From: Bacillus xiapuensis
Lineage (GTDB): Bacteria; Bacillota; Bacilli; Bacillales; Domibacillaceae
DNA length: 64,000 bases
Reading direction: 5' to 3'
Assembly: GCF_002797355.1 (NCBI RefSeq)
Contig: NZ_KZ454939.1
Location: 2,091,875-2,155,874 of the forward strand
A model generated the notes under the pieces. The model was not told the DNA's origin, ran no database searches, and saw only the letters and a list, made by a program, of their open reading frames with translations. Positions 1-8,794 of this stretch are shown in pieces; within the stretch, counting starts at the first letter, position 1, and every line of letters begins with the position of its first letter. Both the position numbers and the translations under genes were made by a program.

Positions 1-423
1 ATCCGCGATCGCAAACGGCACATTCAGAATGCGCGCCAAGGTTTGAGCAAGAAGAGTTTTCCCGCTTCCTGTAGGACCGATTAAACAAATATTACTTTTC
101 GCTAATTCAACATCATCTACTTTGCTGTTGGAATTAATGCGTTTGTAATGATTGTAAACGGCAACAGCCAGTGATTTCTTTGCCCGTTCTTGACCGATTA
201 CATACTCATCTAAAATATTGCGGATCTCCATCGGCTTAGGAACGTCCTTGAATTCAACTTCTTCTTCTGTGCCCAGCTCTTCCTCGACAATTTCCGTGCA
301 CAGCTCGATGCACTCATCACATATATATACACCCGGACCGGCTACAAGCTTACGAACCTGATCCTGGGTTTTTCCGCAGAAAGAACATTTTAGCTGTCCT
401 TTTTCATCGTTAAACTTGAACAA
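1..423 (-). CDS. clpX: ATP-dependent Clp protease ATP-binding subunit ClpX (5' part only)
   Basis: N-terminal 141 codons of ClpX, the AAA+ unfoldase that feeds substrates to ClpP; the rest lies beyond the left edge. The translation shows the C4 zinc-binding domain (Cys13, 16, 35, 38), the conserved stretch [13 protein letters not shown], and the Walker A motif GPTGSGKT at about residues 116-123. The start is TTG at 423: the translation from it begins [12 protein letters not shown], matching the family N-terminus, and a GGGGTG ribosome site lies just upstream. The gene follows tig on the same strand, as in B. subtilis. The last codon inside the window is in frame (…FAIAD). Confidence 0.95.
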   Translation of the reverse strand, partial: MFKFNDEKGQLKCSFCGKTQDQVRKLVAGPGVYICDECIELCTEIVEEELGTEEEVEFKDVPKPMEIRNILDEYVIGQERAKKSLAVAVYNHYKRINSNSKVDDVELAKSNICLIGPTGSGKTLLAQTLARILNVPFAIAD

Positions 424-842
424 TATCTGTCACCCCTTGTGAATAATTAGTCTAAACCAGACGCGAGCGCTGATTGGCTAAGCTCTGTCCGCTTATCCCC
501 TTTAAAGAGTTATGTATTGCATTGTACCACATTTATACACGCACCTAAACTAAAAGGTCTTCTGTATATATAATATGCTACTTGCTAAACTATTACTAAA
601 ATTATTGATCGGTGAACTTCTCGCCATTTAAAACCCCTGCATTTTTTGGAGTGGAGGCTGCTTGGTTTATCGCTGTTTTCAATAGCCAGCGAAAACCGAC
701 CGTGCGATCTTCCCCGTTCCAAGAGTTCTTTTGGCTAAGCGGCATTCACCTCCCCTTTGGCGGCTGCCGCCGCGTCTTCACATTTAGATATGGAAGACTT
801 CTTTCGGTGGGAAGTTAAGTAAGTATTCTATGTATGGTGTAG
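424..842. other. Intergenic region between tig and clpX
   Basis: This stretch of about 420 bases has no convincing gene. It should carry the clpX promoter and 5' leader on the minus strand. One plus-strand frame is open for 68 codons but has no ribosome site and no recognisable product. A motif close to TTGGCTAAGC occurs twice, near 472 and 731, and may be a weak repeat. Confidence 0.5.
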
Positions 843-878
843 AAAACAAGGCACGAGAATTCGCGCCTTGTTGTTTTC
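843..878 (-). terminator. Intrinsic terminator of tig
   Basis: Inverted repeat (AACAAGGC … GCCTTGTT) followed on the minus strand by a T-rich run, placed about 10 bases after the tig stop codon. Confidence 0.75.
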
Positions 879-888
879 CTTATTCCTG

Positions 889-2175
889 TTATGCAATAGT
901 TTTGCTGTTGTCCACAAGAAACTCAATTGCTTTGCGGATTTTTAAATCGCCTTTCATACCGTCTAGGCTGCCTAAAGCTTTTTTGATATCCTCCACGGAT
1001 AAGTTGAACTGCTCAGACATTTTCTCCAGCTCTTTTTCTACATCTTCTTCTGATGCTTGAAGATTTTCAGCTTGGGCGATCGCTTCAAGCGTTAAGCTTG
1101 TGCGCACGCGCGTTTCAGCATTTTCTTTCATTTGATCGCGCAGCTCTGTTTCGCTTTGGCCGGAGATTTGGTAGTAAAGATCAAGGTTCATGCCTTGCAT
1201 AGAAAGGTTTTGTGTGAATTCTTGAAGCATGCGGTCGATTTCGCTTTCAACCATCACTTCAGGAATGTCCATCTCTGCATTCGCTACCGCTTTTTCAACG
1301 AGCGTATCGCGAAGCGCTTGTTCAGCTTCCGTTTTCTTTTGCTCCTGCAAGCGGTTTTTCACCTTTTCTTTCAGCTCCGCAAGAGTTTCCGCTCCCTCAT
1401 CCGCTTCTTTCGCGAACTCGTCATTTAGCTCAGGAAGCTCTTGATATTTGATTTCATGAAGCTTCACTTTGAACACAGCAGGCTGTCCCGCAAGCTCCTG
1501 GGCATGGTATTCTTCAGGGAAAGTGACTTCTACGTCCTTTTCTTCGCCCGCCTTCATGCCGATTAGTTGATCTTCAAATCCAGGAATGAATGTGCCGGAA
1601 CCAATGACTAAGGAGTAATTCTCTGCTTTTCCTCCTTCAAATGCTTCGCCGTTGACAAAGCCTTCGAAATCAAGTACTACCGTATCTCCCTCTTCAACTG
1701 CGCCTTCTTCCTTCACAACAAGCTCCGCGTGACGTTTTTGCAAGGAAGTCAATTCGTTTTCCACGTCTTCATCTGTTACATCCGTGCTTTGCTTTTCGAC
1801 TTCAAGACCTTTGTAATCGCCGAGCTGCACTTCCGGCTTGACTGTAACCGTCGCTTTGAAAATCAGCTCTTTGCCTTTTTCCATTTGCTCAATATCAATT
1901 TCAGGACGGTCAACAGGCTCAATGCCGGTTTCTTCAATCGCTTTTCCATATGCTTCTGGAAGAATAACGTCCAAAGCATCTTGATAAAGTGATTCTACCC
2001 CGAAACGCTTCTCGAACATTCCGCGAGGCATTTTTCCTTTGCGGAATCCAGGAACGTTAATTTTCTTTACTACTTTTTTAAATGCAGCGTCCAAGCCTTT
2101 ATCGACTGTTTCTGCATCTACTTCTACTGTAAGAACCCCTTGGTTCCCTTCTAATTTTTCCCATTTTGCAGACAT
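889..2175 (-). CDS. tig: Trigger factor, ribosome-associated chaperone and peptidyl-prolyl isomerase
   Basis: 428 residues, the normal length. Trigger factor binds ribosomal protein L23 at the exit tunnel and shields nascent chains. The N-terminal domain has the ribosome-docking signature GFRKGKMPR (about residues 43-51). An FKBP-type PPIase domain follows at about residues 160-245 ([16 protein letters not shown]…), then the long helical C-terminal chaperone domain rich in Glu, Lys and Gln. The ATG is preceded by a strong GGAGGGAA ribosome site. It lies upstream of clpX with its own terminator between them, so the two genes are probably separate transcription units. Confidence 0.97.
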   Translation of the reverse strand: MSAKWEKLEGNQGVLTVEVDAETVDKGLDAAFKKVVKKINVPGFRKGKMPRGMFEKRFGVESLYQDALDVILPEAYGKAIEETGIEPVDRPEIDIEQMEKGKELIFKATVTVKPEVQLGDYKGLEVEKQSTDVTDEDVENELTSLQKRHAELVVKEEGAVEEGDTVVLDFEGFVNGEAFEGGKAENYSLVIGSGTFIPGFEDQLIGMKAGEEKDVEVTFPEEYHAQELAGQPAVFKVKLHEIKYQELPELNDEFAKEADEGAETLAELKEKVKNRLQEQKKTEAEQALRDTLVEKAVANAEMDIPEVMVESEIDRMLQEFTQNLSMQGMNLDLYYQISGQSETELRDQMKENAETRVRTSLTLEAIAQAENLQASEEDVEKELEKMSEQFNLSVEDIKKALGSLDGMKGDLKIRKAIEFLVDNSKTIA

Positions 2176-2326
2176 AAAAAGTTCCCTCCAAAAATCTCTA
2201 TAAATTGATCATGAACCTAAACATTCTATTTCGTTCGACCGCCCTATGTATAGCGTTTCCTATATAAAAAGGACACATTACGACCATTACATTATAACAC
2301 AGGACAAATCTCTTTCAAGAAAAAGA

Positions 2327-3301
2327 CTACATAATAGGCGAAGAAATTTCATCTAATTCTTTGATTAAAGCGAGGCTGCGGCGCACCTCTTGCGCGGCTT
2401 CCCGCTCCGCTCCCCCGCCTTCATAATAAGCGCGGACTAAGCGCAGAGTAGCTTCCGCCCAGCTTTCAGGAAAGCTGTCTTCCGGCTCGAACGGATACAA
2501 CAGAAAGAAATGCCTCTTCACCATTTCTCTGGCCTGCTCCATAAGCACAGGGTTTTCCTGAGCAAGCTTTGCTTCCAGCAGACGGATCACTTCCTCGTAG
2601 AAAGAACCGTCGAAGACATCCTCAAGCATGGACGGAATCACTTTTTTATGAAAATAGAACTTCCTCACATCCAGCAGCTGGTCCACTCCATGCTCTTTCA
2701 GCACATTTAATGCCAGCGTTTGTAAAAACGGATGCGTTTGCGGATTTTCAAGCATCAGAAATAATTCCTTTTTATACGGATGGATATTGGCATTCGTCAG
2801 CTCCACCAATTTCAATGTTTGCTCTCTCAAGCTGTCTCCGCTCGTAAAAAGCGGCTTTGCCTCCGCATTCTCAGGAGCTTTCATCAGCTTCTTGCTCAGC
2901 TGAAACAGCCGTTCTAAATTTTCTCTTTTCTCTTCAGGAAGCTGTTTTTCTTCTATTAGCGCAGAAAGTGTAGACACGATCACATCATACCGCTTTTGCT
3001 CCATCAAAATCAGAATATAGAGGTCAAGCACATCATAGTATTCACCAAGCCCTTTATGAAGCATTTCCTTACAAAGCGCTAACGCTTCCTCATAGCGGGC
3101 ACTCTCGTATAACGCCAACAGCAGGGCCATCTTCACCTCTTCTTCTTCCACAAGAGGATACTCAAGCGCCTCTGTCAAATAAAGAACAGCCTTTTCGTAA
3201 TCCTTTTCTTCAAGTGAAGCTCTGCCTTTGCGAACCAGCCCTTCCGCTGTTCCGGGGAAAATAAAAACATTCCCCTTCTTCGTCCATTTCTTCTTTCTCA
3301 T
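2327..3301 (-). CDS. ysoA: TPR-repeat protein, YsoA-like
   Basis: 324 residues, all-helical. The N-terminal half shows tetratricopeptide-type helix pairs (about residues 20-130: GRASLEEKDYEKAVLYLTEALEY, ALYESARYEEALALCKEML). The C-terminal half is charged with no motif I recognise. No signal peptide or membrane segment is visible, so it should be cytosolic. The position directly upstream of tig matches ysoA in B. subtilis, and the symbol rests on synteny plus the TPR character. The function is unknown; TPR proteins generally mediate protein-protein contacts. Confidence 0.75.
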   Translation of the reverse strand: MRKKKWTKKGNVFIFPGTAEGLVRKGRASLEEKDYEKAVLYLTEALEYPLVEEEEVKMALLLALYESARYEEALALCKEMLHKGLGEYYDVLDLYILILMEQKRYDVIVSTLSALIEEKQLPEEKRENLERLFQLSKKLMKAPENAEAKPLFTSGDSLREQTLKLVELTNANIHPYKKELFLMLENPQTHPFLQTLALNVLKEHGVDQLLDVRKFYFHKKVIPSMLEDVFDGSFYEEVIRLLEAKLAQENPVLMEQAREMVKRHFFLLYPFEPEDSFPESWAEATLRLVRAYYEGGGAEREAAQEVRRSLALIKELDEISSPIM

Positions 3302-3822
3302 CCTTCGATCACCTGATCATTCCTCGTCATCGTTTTTGTAAGTGTAGCATGTTAATTCAGAAAAAAAAAGAAAAGACAAACAAACGATCGACCGAAAGGA
3401 TCTTTGATTCTACCAAGCCACTCTTGAATAGATTCTAGCCTGAAAACCGCTGCCGTCTCTGCTAAGCTGAAACAGCTAAACTGGAGGGAGTAGAACCTTA
3501 GAAATCAATGTTTGCCTAGCGCCTTCTAAAAGCAAGAAAGTTCCCTCTATAAACGTACTAATATATTTTACAATTTTCACTGAAATGGACTTTACACTTT
3601 TATCTCCATTGGTCGCTACTTTATTGAAGGAACAGATAAGTTCGCCTTGCTGCAAAATCCACAATTCCTTTAATATCAAGGCTGTTCATCCTACCTGTTG
3701 AAGCTCCATGCCAAGCGGGCTGCGAAAAAATAAAATGTAAAACTCAACTAAGATTGCAAGGGCCACCGGACGATAAATATGAGCTTCTGGATAACGGACA
3801 GCCGCATTTTGCAATACACAAT
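3302..3822. other. Gene-free stretch at the left edge of the CRISPR island
   Basis: About 520 bases between ysoA and the first CRISPR leader. It starts with an A-rich tract near 3361-3375. I see no supported gene: open frames are short, lack ribosome sites and give no recognisable protein. In B. subtilis the leu/ilv genes lie in this interval, so this is a replacement or deletion junction. It may hold eroded remnants of a former gene, which a translated search could test. Confidence 0.4.
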
Positions 3823-3988
3823 AGGAAAGATCATAGCATGGTGCGAACCCCAAGCACACATAAAAACCCCGGGAGATTCGCACTCTTTTTTACCCTTTTT
3901 AAAGCTAAAGCCTTGTCAATCTGACTCAGCCATTTTCAGCTAACACAAAATATAGTATGCTTAGTAGGAAAAAATACAATATCTCGCT
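3823..3988 (+). promoter_or_regulatory. CRISPR leader of array 1
   Basis: 166 bases immediately upstream of the first repeat. It aligns without gaps to 6446-6611, the leader of array 2, with about 8 substitutions (counted by eye). It contains an inverted repeat GTGCGAA … TTCGCAC near 3840-3885, an AT-rich tract and a shared leader-proximal end TATCTCGCT. Leaders carry the transcription start of the precursor crRNA and the integration signal for new spacers. Its position at the conserved end of the array sets transcription to the right. Confidence 0.85.
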
Positions 3989-5080
3989 GTCACTCTCTAC
4001 ATGAGAGTGTGGATTGAAATAGCAATTGATAATCAATACTATATATTTAAAATCGTCACTCTCTACATGAGAGTGTGGATTGAAATTCAGGGAACAGTCT
4101 ATTGATTTCAGGATACTTGTCACTCTCTACATGAGAGTGTGGATTGAAATCGAAGCATTGAAGGAAAATGAAAAATTAAAAGAGGTCACTCTCTACATGA
4201 GAGTGTGGATTGAAATTTACCCAGATGCCTGTCATAATAGGACAGGGTCCCGTCACTCTCTACATGAGAGTGTGGATTGAAATAAAAGCAAATATACGGA
4301 ATGTTAGGCGAGGAAAGTCACTCTCTACATGAGAGTGTGGATTGAAATAAGCCCGCCGTCTTGGTTGCCGCAGTCGCCGTGCGTCACTCTCTACATGAGA
4401 GTGTGGATTGAAATGCGTCTCGACAGAAGAACAGAGCGTGAAGGGGTACGTCACTCTCTACATGAGAGTGTGGATTGAAATTTGCTCGCAAAGTTGACGA
4501 TCTCATCGAGGTTTTCGTCACTCTCTACATGAGAGTGTGGATTGAAATAAAAAGTTTCTGGGAAAGTCGGGTTTGCCAACAAAGTCACTCTCTACATGAG
4601 AGTGTGGATTGAAATCGTTGACGTTGACTTTGAAAGCCTGTTAAAAGAGTCACTCTCTACATGAGAGTGTGGATTGAAATATTAACTGCATGGCTTCTTT
4701 CCCTTGGGACGTTTCGTCACTCTCTACATGAGAGTGTGGATTGAAATTCCTTTTAGCCCGCCACCTTTGCGTGACTGCGTTGTCGTCACTCTCTACATGA
4801 GAGTGTGGATTGAAATCATAAGTTTTGATCATGTTTTGGATATGTAATGCTGTCACTCTCTATATGAGAGTGTGGATTGAAATTCTATAGGCTTTTAATT
4901 CTTGACGTATATCGCTTGTCACTCTCTATATGAGAGCGTGGATTGAAATCGCTTACATCGGCTGCAAAAGCTCGTTTAATCGGTCACTCTCTACATGAGA
5001 GTGTGGATTGAAATACCATCATGTCTTTGGCATCGTCTGCTAAATCTCGTCACTCTCTACTTGAGAGTGCGGATTGAAAT
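3989..5080 (+). CRISPR. CRISPR array 1, type I-C-like, 17 repeats and 16 spacers
   Basis: 32-bp repeat starting GTCACTCTCTAC and ending GTGGATTGAAAT, with a 7-bp internal stem (CACTCTC/GAGAGTG). Repeat starts: 3989, 4055, 4119, 4185, 4252, 4317, 4383, 4450, 4517, 4584, 4649, 4716, 4785, 4852, 4918, 4983, 5049. Spacers are 32-37 bp. The first 13 repeats are identical. Those at 4852 and 4918 have a C-to-T change in the loop (4918 also a T-to-C), and the last has two substitutions, which is normal decay away from the leader. The GTGGATTGAAAT end resembles known subtype I-C repeats of Bacillaceae. No cas gene is present in the window, so activity depends on genes elsewhere. Confidence 0.97.
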
Positions 5081-5106
5081 ATCAGATTGTATCTACGTCA
5101 ATATCT

Positions 5107-5364
5107 TGGACACAAAAAATATGTAGGTAGGGTGAATCGAAGCCCTTATATCCTCCTTCGATTAGGCAGCTTCCTATCAACACAGATCTTCTAATTGTTG
5201 CGGTGTTAAATAGTTGATTGCCCCATGAATCCGTTTCCCGTTGTACCAAGATTCGCTGTATTGAAAAAGAGCGATTCGAGCTGCTTCAAAGTCTATATAG
5301 GTCGTCTGATAGACTTCTTCTTTCTTTAAAGTGGCATGAAAAGACTCAATGCAGGCAATATGTT
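5107..5364 (-). pseudogene. IS3-family transposase, C-terminal remnant
   Basis: Minus-strand translation ending at a stop at 5177-5179 gives about 60 residues typical of the C-terminal integrase core of IS3-family OrfB: IESFHATLKKEEVYQTTY, FEAARIALFQYSESWYNG and KRIHGAINYLTPQQLED. The catalytic Glu region is retained (ESFHATLKKE), but the N-terminal part and OrfA are missing. The probable element end is the TGGACAC at 5107, only 26 bp after the last repeat of array 1. The left part is replaced by unrelated AT-rich DNA from about 5370. Confidence 0.8.
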
Positions 5365-5375
5365 GTTGTAGGGTA

Positions 5376-5766
5376 TAAAGAAGATACTAAAGAACTTCAT
5401 CAACCTATATTTATGAAGTTGGTAAAAAAATATTGATAAAGAGTTTACTATGATTGTAGGAACTTTAGACGGAGAAGAAGTTGTTGAGGCTATGATCAAT
5501 ACAGAAACTCAACAGGCTGAAAAAATTGAATTTAAAGTGATAGTACTATTGCTTTAATTCAAAAAAATACAGCAGCTGCTGGTTATTGGGATGATGTAAA
5601 AAGATGCATTAAAAACAACTGGAATACATTTCCTAAGCGAGCTGAATTTGCTTGTGAAGCTGCGTGCGGAGGTTGTCTATTTGCATCACCTTATGCGTGT
5701 GGAGCTTGTTTAGGTTGTTTAGGTGGTTATGCAATTGGCTGTTCAATCCCTAATAGGAGGTTGTAA
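5376..5766 (+). pseudogene. Degraded Cys-rich bacteriocin-like precursor
   Basis: Joining three frames gives one plausible protein. The segments are TKELHQPIFMKLVKK, then MIVGTLDGEEVVEAM… from 5450, then DSTIALIQKNTAAAGYWDD… from 5539 to the stop at 5764-5766. Two frame changes are needed, one at the seven-A run 5424-5430 and one near 5537-5540. The last 55 residues hold eight cysteines in a Gly/Ala-rich setting (ACEAACGGC, YACGACLGCLGG, AIGC). This recalls halocin C8-like Cys-rich peptides, which are released from a longer precursor; the link is by composition and architecture only. It is AT-rich compared with the core genes. The 5' end is cut at the IS3 remnant. Confidence 0.5.
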
Positions 5767-5772
5767 AAAATT

Positions 5773-6000
5773 GTGGATAAACGTTTAACTTATAATTTGA
5801 TTGTAATATTTTTATGTTTAATTCTCTTTTTCATGTATTATCCAAGTGAGGTTTCAAGATTTTTCTTGATCGTTGTGATGATAGGAATATTTTTTTCACT
5901 AGAAAAAGTGATTCCAGATAGTAATAAAAAATTAAAATACACAGTCATTTCGATTTTGTTCGTATTAGGGTTTTGTATAACGATTTTTAATTTTTTATAA
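5773..6000 (+). CDS. Small hydrophobic membrane protein next to the bacteriocin-like gene
   Basis: 75 residues from a GTG start at 5773. A perfect AGGAGG at 5755-5760, inside the end of the preceding Cys-rich gene, supports the start and suggests translational coupling. Two or three membrane segments are visible (LIVIFLCLILFFMYY, FFLIVVMIGIFFSL, YTVISILFVLGFCITIF), joined by a short charged loop. A small membrane protein directly after a bacteriocin precursor is the usual place for an immunity protein, but this is inference. The frame continues in phase past the TAA at 5998 for 51 more codons, so a nonsense mutation may have split a longer protein. Confidence 0.5.
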   Translation: MDKRLTYNLIVIFLCLILFFMYYPSEVSRFFLIVVMIGIFFSLEKVIPDSNKKLKYTVISILFVLGFCITIFNFL

Positions 6001-6156
6001 AGGGGTACAGACATATCGCTATCAAGAGTTGTACATTATCTACAAAATCAAAATAAAAAAGAACCTAAGAGAACAGAATCATATGCACTGTTTATTATGA
6101 GTCAAATAGTATTCGGATTAGTTATGCTTTTCACCTTTAAAAGTATCTTTTATTAA
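6001..6156 (+). pseudogene. In-frame continuation of the small membrane protein after a stop codon
   Basis: Translation in the same frame as the preceding gene reads 51 codons to TAA at 6154. It includes a charged part (LQNQNKKEPKRTESYA) and a final membrane segment (IVFGLVMLFTFKSIF). It has no start codon with a ribosome site of its own, so it is best explained as the tail of a longer protein interrupted by the TAA at 5998-6000. Confidence 0.4.
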
Positions 6157-6201
6157 AAGGACACAATTTATCTAGTCTCTTTTTTTTACAGTGGTACTTT
6201 G

Positions 6202-6428
6202 TCAAATTAAGTACAACAGTTCTTCCTGAAACGCCTCGTGTGCAGTTTTCCAACCAAGACATTTTCTTGGTCGATGATTGATAAGTTGAAGTGCTTGTTT
6301 CATTTCCTCTTCTGTTACTTGATCGAAGTTTGTTTTCTTTGGAAAAAATTTACGTAAGAGACCCTTTCCATTTTCATTACTACTACGTTGCCACGAAAAA
6401 TAGGCATCCGCAAAGTAAACTTGAATAT
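6202..6428 (-). pseudogene. IS30-family transposase, C-terminal remnant
   Basis: Minus-strand translation ending at the stop 6202-6204 shows the typical end of IS30-family transposases: SSNENGKGLLRKFFPKKTNF, EEMKQALQLINHRPRKCLGW, KTAHEAFQEELLYLI. The conserved NENGKGLLR is part of the DDE core and retains the catalytic Glu. About 70 C-terminal residues remain; the rest is lost at 6429-6445, where the second CRISPR leader begins. Confidence 0.8.
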
Positions 6429-6445
6429 CCAGTTTGAATAGCGCC

Positions 6446-6611
6446 AGGAAAGATCACAGCATGGTGCGAACCCCAAGCACACATAAAAACCCCGGGAGAT
6501 TCGCACTTTTTTTTGCCCTTTTTAAAGCTAAAGCCTTGTAAATCTGACTCAGCCATTTTCAGCTAACACAAAATATAGTATGCTTAGTAAGCAAGAATAC
6601 TATATCTCGCT
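6446..6611 (+). promoter_or_regulatory. CRISPR leader of array 2
   Basis: 166 bases aligned without gaps to the leader of array 1 (3823-3988), about 95% identical by eye. The homology starts abruptly at AGGAAAGATCA, beside the IS30 remnant. It contains the same GTGCGAA/TTCGCAC inverted repeat and the same leader-repeat junction TATCTCGCT. This suggests that leader and array were duplicated, or that the two loci have been kept alike by recombination. Confidence 0.85.
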
Positions 6612-7960
6612 GTCACTCTCTACATGAGAGTGTGGATTGAAATCACGCCTTTTTCGCCGTATTGACGTACAAAATGAGTCACTCTCTACATGAGAGTGTG
6701 GATTGAAATTGCGAACTCCGCGTACCCTTGCGTCACGAAGTCGTTGTCACTCTCTACATGAGAGTGTGGATTGAAATTCGCAATGGAGCGCAATCTGCCC
6801 GGCTGCCCATGTCACTCTCTACATGAGAGTGTGGATTGAAATATCTATATAAAAATACATTTAACACATATTCAGGTCACTCTCTACATGAGAGTGTGGA
6901 TTGAAATGCACACCGATAGTTAATAATTGTATGCAAATCGCGTCACTCTCTACATGAGAGTGTGGATTGAAATTCAACTTGCTCCGCAATCAGGGCAAGC
7001 TGGGCTTTGTCACTCTCTACATGAGAGTGTGGATTGAAATGATTTGACGGTTACGGAAACCTTGAAAGTCTACAGTCACTCTCTACATGAGAGTGTGGAT
7101 TGAAATTTTAAAATTTTTTGTTGACTCCTCATCAATACCGTCACTCTCTACATGAGAGTGTGGATTGAAATGATTTGACGGTTACGGAAACCTTGAAAGT
7201 CTACGTCACTCTCTACATGAGAGTGTGGATTGAAATCAGAAAGAAAAAGGAAGAAGAGGCTAAACAAAAAGTCACTCTCTACATGAGAGTGTGGATTGAA
7301 ATATGTATGATTTTCGTGGCCGCCGCTTCGATGTGTCACTCTCTACATGAGAGTGTGGATTGAAATATGTGCGGGCGGATCGCGGCAACGAATGGGTTGT
7401 GGTCACTCTCTACATGAGAGTGTGGATTGAAATAGCATTTAATCCGGCTACTTTTGCGCTGTCAAAGGTCACTCTCTACATGAGAGTGTGGATTGAAATG
7501 TCAATCCGCCGTTGATCTGTTGCTCAAACAACTTGTCACTCTCTACATGAGAGTGTGGATTGAAATCTCCAGAGTCTCTTGTGCTAGATGGCGATGAAGG
7601 TCACTCTCTACATGAGAGTGTGGATTGAAATAATTGATCGCCCCTGGCACGTCCAAAAGCATTTGCGTCACTCTCTACATGAGAGTGTGGATTGAAATTG
7701 GAAAGGCGTAAGGAAAAGGGGAAACGTTATTGGTCACTCTCTACATGAGAGTGTGGATTGAAATACTAGCTTGGGAGCGATCACACGAACACCCCCGTAG
7801 TCACTCTCTACATGAGAGTGTGGATTGAAATGTCGATGAATTTAATGTATGTTGCGTGATTCATGTCACTCTCTACATGAGAGTGTGGATTGAAATAAGA
7901 GTTCGCAGATCGGCTTGCAAAAGACAATGTGTCTCTCTACATGAGAATGCGGATCGAAAC
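6612..7960 (+). CRISPR. CRISPR array 2, type I-C-like, 21 repeats and 20 spacers
   Basis: Same 32-bp repeat as array 1. Repeat starts: 6612, 6678, 6746, 6811, 6876, 6942, 7009, 7075, 7140, 7205, 7271, 7335, 7402, 7468, 7535, 7600, 7667, 7733, 7800, 7865, 7929. The first 20 repeats look identical; the last is clearly degenerate (GTGTCTC…GCGGATCGAAAC), marking the trailer end. Spacers are 32-36 bp. Spacers 7 (7041-7074) and 9 (7172-7204) have the same sequence, except that spacer 7 has one more base at its distal end. Repeat uniformity suggests a younger, more active array than array 1. Confidence 0.97.
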
Positions 7961-7976
7961 CTGGATAAAAACAACT

Positions 7977-8032
7977 AAAACCATTACTTAATTAGCAAAC
8001 ATTATTTGCTAAAAGTAATGGTTTTTATTTTT
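7977..8032 (+). terminator. Long stem-loop after CRISPR array 2, likely terminator
   Basis: Perfect 13-bp arms AAAACCATTACTT (7977-7989) and AAGTAATGGTTTT (8013-8025), with an inner AGCAAA/TTTGCT pair and a following T-rich tract. Its place 16 bp after the last repeat fits an intrinsic terminator of the precursor crRNA. A small transposable-element relic is the alternative. Confidence 0.6.
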
Positions 8033-8164
8033 GGCTCTATACTAACTGTTGGAGTTACCACACAAATTGCCCATAAAAAAACACACGCAAACATCCAATT
8101 CTTTTATTCTGAAATTTTTGGAAAACAAGCAAAGCTTGGAGTGGCGGGCAAATGAATTTTACCA

Positions 8165-8490
8165 TGAAAATCTCTGGCCCTGAAGATGTATTGTTTGAAT
8201 GGCTGACATACCTCTTCTGTAAAAAACGCCGGTATGCCTGTCGGACTGGGAGTGATTTGCGGAGAACCATTCTTTGGTTCAACGCTATCAGCGCTTTTCT
8301 ATTGAATGACTTCGTACAATAGAATGCTCAAGACGTTTAAGGAAGCAGCTGAGCAATTTGGCGCTTCCATATCGGCTGTCCTGCGAAGCTTTGATCAATG
8401 AAATAACAGAAGTTCAGAAATTACCCAGGGTGATAGCCATTGACGAATGCGATAGAAAATTGCAGGGATATTGTAGGGATAAAAAAAAGA
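8165..8490 (+). pseudogene. ISL3-family transposase, degenerate remnant
   Basis: Plus-strand fragments in shifting frames resemble ISL3 transposases in the right order: LTYLFCKKRRYACR, FAENHSLVQRYQRFSIE, then TFKEAAEQFGASISAVLRSF, then LPRVIAIDECDRK with the first catalytic Asp of the DDE core. In-frame stops and at least two frameshifts separate the pieces, and the C-terminal two thirds are missing. The bounds are approximate. It is a dead relic between array 2 and tRNA-Arg. Confidence 0.7.
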
Positions 8491-8574
8491 GATGCCTCCA
8501 CAGCGTTCTAATCTGTGTCAGCATCCCTTATCTGTCAAAACCCTTGTCATATCAAAGGTTAAACTGTTATGTAA

Positions 8575-8651
<77 letters not shown>

Positions 8652-8759
8652 TTAATTAAGCGTTAGTTATCTTTAAGACATTTATTATAATAGCAATTAA
8701 AAAGTTATATGTCAATACTATTTTTAAGAAAGATAAATTTTTCTGCATGGGATGAAAAT

Positions 8760-8790
8760 TCCGCCAGCCAATGTCTCAGGCTGGCGAAAT
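8760..8790 (-). terminator. Intrinsic terminator of the rph-rdgB-ysnB unit
   Basis: CGCCAGCC … GGCTGGCG inverted repeat, followed on the minus strand by GAATTTTC, just after the ysnB stop. Confidence 0.75.
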
Positions 8791-8794
8791 TGAT

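Noticed and set aside
612-818. 68-codon plus-strand frame between clpX and tig
   Set aside because: No ribosome site and no recognisable product.
4080-4280. Open frames with repeated TLYMRVWIE or NPHSHVESD in the CRISPR arrays (also 3926-4856 and 7148-7363)
   Set aside because: They are translations of the CRISPR repeats and spacers, not proteins.
5218-5436. 72-codon plus-strand frame
   Set aside because: It is antisense to the IS3 transposase remnant and then runs into the start of the decayed Cys-rich gene.
6315-6506. Minus-strand frame beginning RISRGFYVCLGFAPC in both leaders (also 3686-3883)
   Set aside because: It comes from the conserved CRISPR leader, has no ribosome site and diverges as soon as the leader homology ends.
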